64,000 nucleotides of DNA from Cupriavidus sp. WKF15 (GTDB lineage Bacteria > Pseudomonadota > Gammaproteobacteria > Burkholderiales > Burkholderiaceae), in NCBI RefSeq assembly GCF_029278605.1, contig NZ_CP119573.1:1178001-1242000 (forward strand), in the 5' to 3' direction. Under the pieces are notes generated by a model. It made no database searches and had not been told where the DNA came from. It worked only from the letters and a program-made list of their open reading frames with translations. The translations under genes and the position numbers were made by a program. Below, in pieces: positions 62,935-64,000 of the stretch (within the stretch, counting starts at the first letter, position 1; the number at the start of each line of letters is the position of its first letter).

Positions 62935-64000
62935 CTAGGCAGCGAGCTCAATGGCTCTTGTTTCAAGCAGATCGATGAGTATGCGCTCAACACGACTTCC
63001 ACCGACGCTTACGCGTTGACCTGCAGATATCGTCTTCAAGGTATCGGCTGCCTCGGCGTACTGCCCTCTGGCGAACTGGCTGACAGCATCAAACAGCCTG
63101 AGAGAGAGCCGCGTCTGGTCGCTGGGTTCCTTCTCCGCGATAGCCGCCTTGCTTTGCTCAAGCGCAGCAATATCGCCCGCCGATGCCTGAATTCCAGCAA
63201 GATGCAGCGCGATAAACGGATGCGACAGCATCGGGTTGAAGCGCTCGGACAGGGCGGAAACCGCGGCTGAAATCGGACGTGTAGTTCCTGTGCGCAGGTA
63301 TTCGCGAAACAAAAATCCGCCACAATCGGCCAGAGTCAGCACCGGACCACAGCGAGTTGTCTCTGGTGCAGAGTAACGCTCGTAGCGCTGCCATGCCTGC
63401 CCGGTTAGCCCCAGTTGCCACTCCGCCAGGGCCAGGTGCCACTGCACGTGACCAAACATAGCGCCGCCCTCCGCCGATGGGCGATGTTCATCCAGCCAGT
63501 TGTTCAGCAATTTCAATGACTCTCCTGGCTTACCCTGGTCGTGCAGTACATGCGCATAGCTATGGATAACATAGACAGCCTGTGGACGCTGCCGCAGTGC
63601 TCGCTCGACCAGTGCACGACCGCGGGTGCGATCACCCGCCTCGCTGGCCGCGAACCCCAGGCGAGCGAGCCAGGCCCAATCATCATGCAAACTGGGATCG
63701 ACCGACTCCATGATATTGAGAACGCGCTCAAGCTTGCGCGCACCGCCATAGAAAATCAGATAACCACAAAGTTGCGAGATGACTAGCAGGTCACTGGGAT
63801 TGGCGGCGATGTAGGCCTCGGTGGCCGCAAGATTGGTGTAAGGGTCTTCAAGCAGGGCAAACAGCGCGGAGATATGCGCACGCTCCCAGGGCAGCGCAGC
63901 TTGTGCTGCCAGTAGCGCACGCTCTTTGAAGCGATCGGCGTCTGCTGCGCCGGAGTCTTTAGCAAGCATGTGGCGCGCAGCCAGTGCCAGGGCGAGATTG
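62935..64000 (-). CDS. TPR-repeat protein (TTC38-like), partial
   Basis: At least 354 residues; the frame stays open to the window's right edge (NLALALAARHMLAKDSG), so the N-terminus is outside. Helical repeats match TTC38-like proteins: NAYVIHSYAHVLHDQGKPGESLKLLNNWL, FGHVQWHLALAEWQLGLTGQAWQRYERY. The His-rich helix pair (HSYAHVLHD, HVQWHLAL) is the family mark. Bacterial function unknown. Confidence 0.82.
   Translation of the reverse strand, partial: NLALALAARHMLAKDSGAADADRFKERALLAAQAALPWERAHISALFALLEDPYTNLAATEAYIAANPSDLLVISQLCGYLIFYGGARKLERVLNIMESVDPSLHDDWAWLARLGFAASEAGDRTRGRALVERALRQRPQAVYVIHSYAHVLHDQGKPGESLKLLNNWLDEHRPSAEGGAMFGHVQWHLALAEWQLGLTGQAWQRYERYSAPETTRCGPVLTLADCGGFLFREYLRTGTTRPISAAVSALSERFNPMLSHPFIALHLAGIQASAGDIAALEQSKAAIAEKEPSDQTRLSLRLFDAVSQFARGQYAEAADTLKTISAGQRVSVGGSRVERILIDLLETRAIELAA

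Overview
The window looks like a Burkholderiales betaproteobacterium of the Cupriavidus/Ralstonia type. The evidence is high-GC coding sequence, flagellar fliLMNOPQR and acnB genes of betaproteobacterial type, PHB genes (phasin, phaB), and an arsenite oxidase locus under sigma54 control. Assignment below family level is inference.

About 1-51.79 kb reads as an accessory, metal- and sulfur-detoxification island with much gene decay. 0-3.9 kb: a sulfide/persulfide locus (BigR-type repressor, Blh persulfide dioxygenase, two YeeE-like and one TauE-like membrane proteins, TlpA-like thioredoxin). 4-8.5 kb: an MFS transporter, a DsrE/MBL chimeric remnant, an ArsR-rhodanese regulator, an FTR1 permease and a frameshifted membrane-protein pseudogene. 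8.8-14.9 kb: MFS, VTT and YHS proteins, an unusual MtrA-like/DUF4346 protein with two Cys clusters, a CDF transporter, and relics of an RND pump and a response regulator. 15.6-19.1 kb: two DUF3562 proteins, a basic DNA-binding-type protein and a CHAD protein. 19.1-23.4 kb: one EAL-CBS-GGDEF gene split by a complete IS66 element (26-bp ends, 8-bp target duplication). 23.5-27.2 kb: a chemoreceptor and an Nramp-like transporter. 28.6-36.4 kb: a moaA relic, aioBA, and the divergent aioXSR regulatory genes with an acylphosphatase. 36.4-38.9 kb: a tightly coupled arsR-arsI-arsC-arsC-aquaporin operon. 39-42.2 kb: PHB genes. 42.2-46.1 kb: a minus-strand set of exported proteins (beta-propellers, PKD, lipoprotein). 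47-51.4 kb: small plasmid/ICE-like genes (AbrB antitoxin, AlpA-like, XRE with iteron-like repeats, HAD).

At about 51.79 kb the sequence changes abruptly to core chromosome inside rtcB, whose 5' end is missing; this is the best candidate for an island boundary. The core part holds a lipoprotein gene, the fliLMNOPQR export/switch operon (minus strand), acnB with two hairpins behind it, an SDR oxidoreductase, a small membrane protein and a TPR protein that runs off the right edge.

Functionally, the arsenic genes form one circuit. AioX senses periplasmic As(III), AioS/AioR pass the signal to a -24/-12 promoter in front of aioBA, and AioBA oxidises As(III) to As(V). The ars operon reduces cytoplasmic As(V) and removes As(III) by a MIP channel, with ArsI available for methylated arsenicals. 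No ArsB or ACR3 efflux pump is present in the window.
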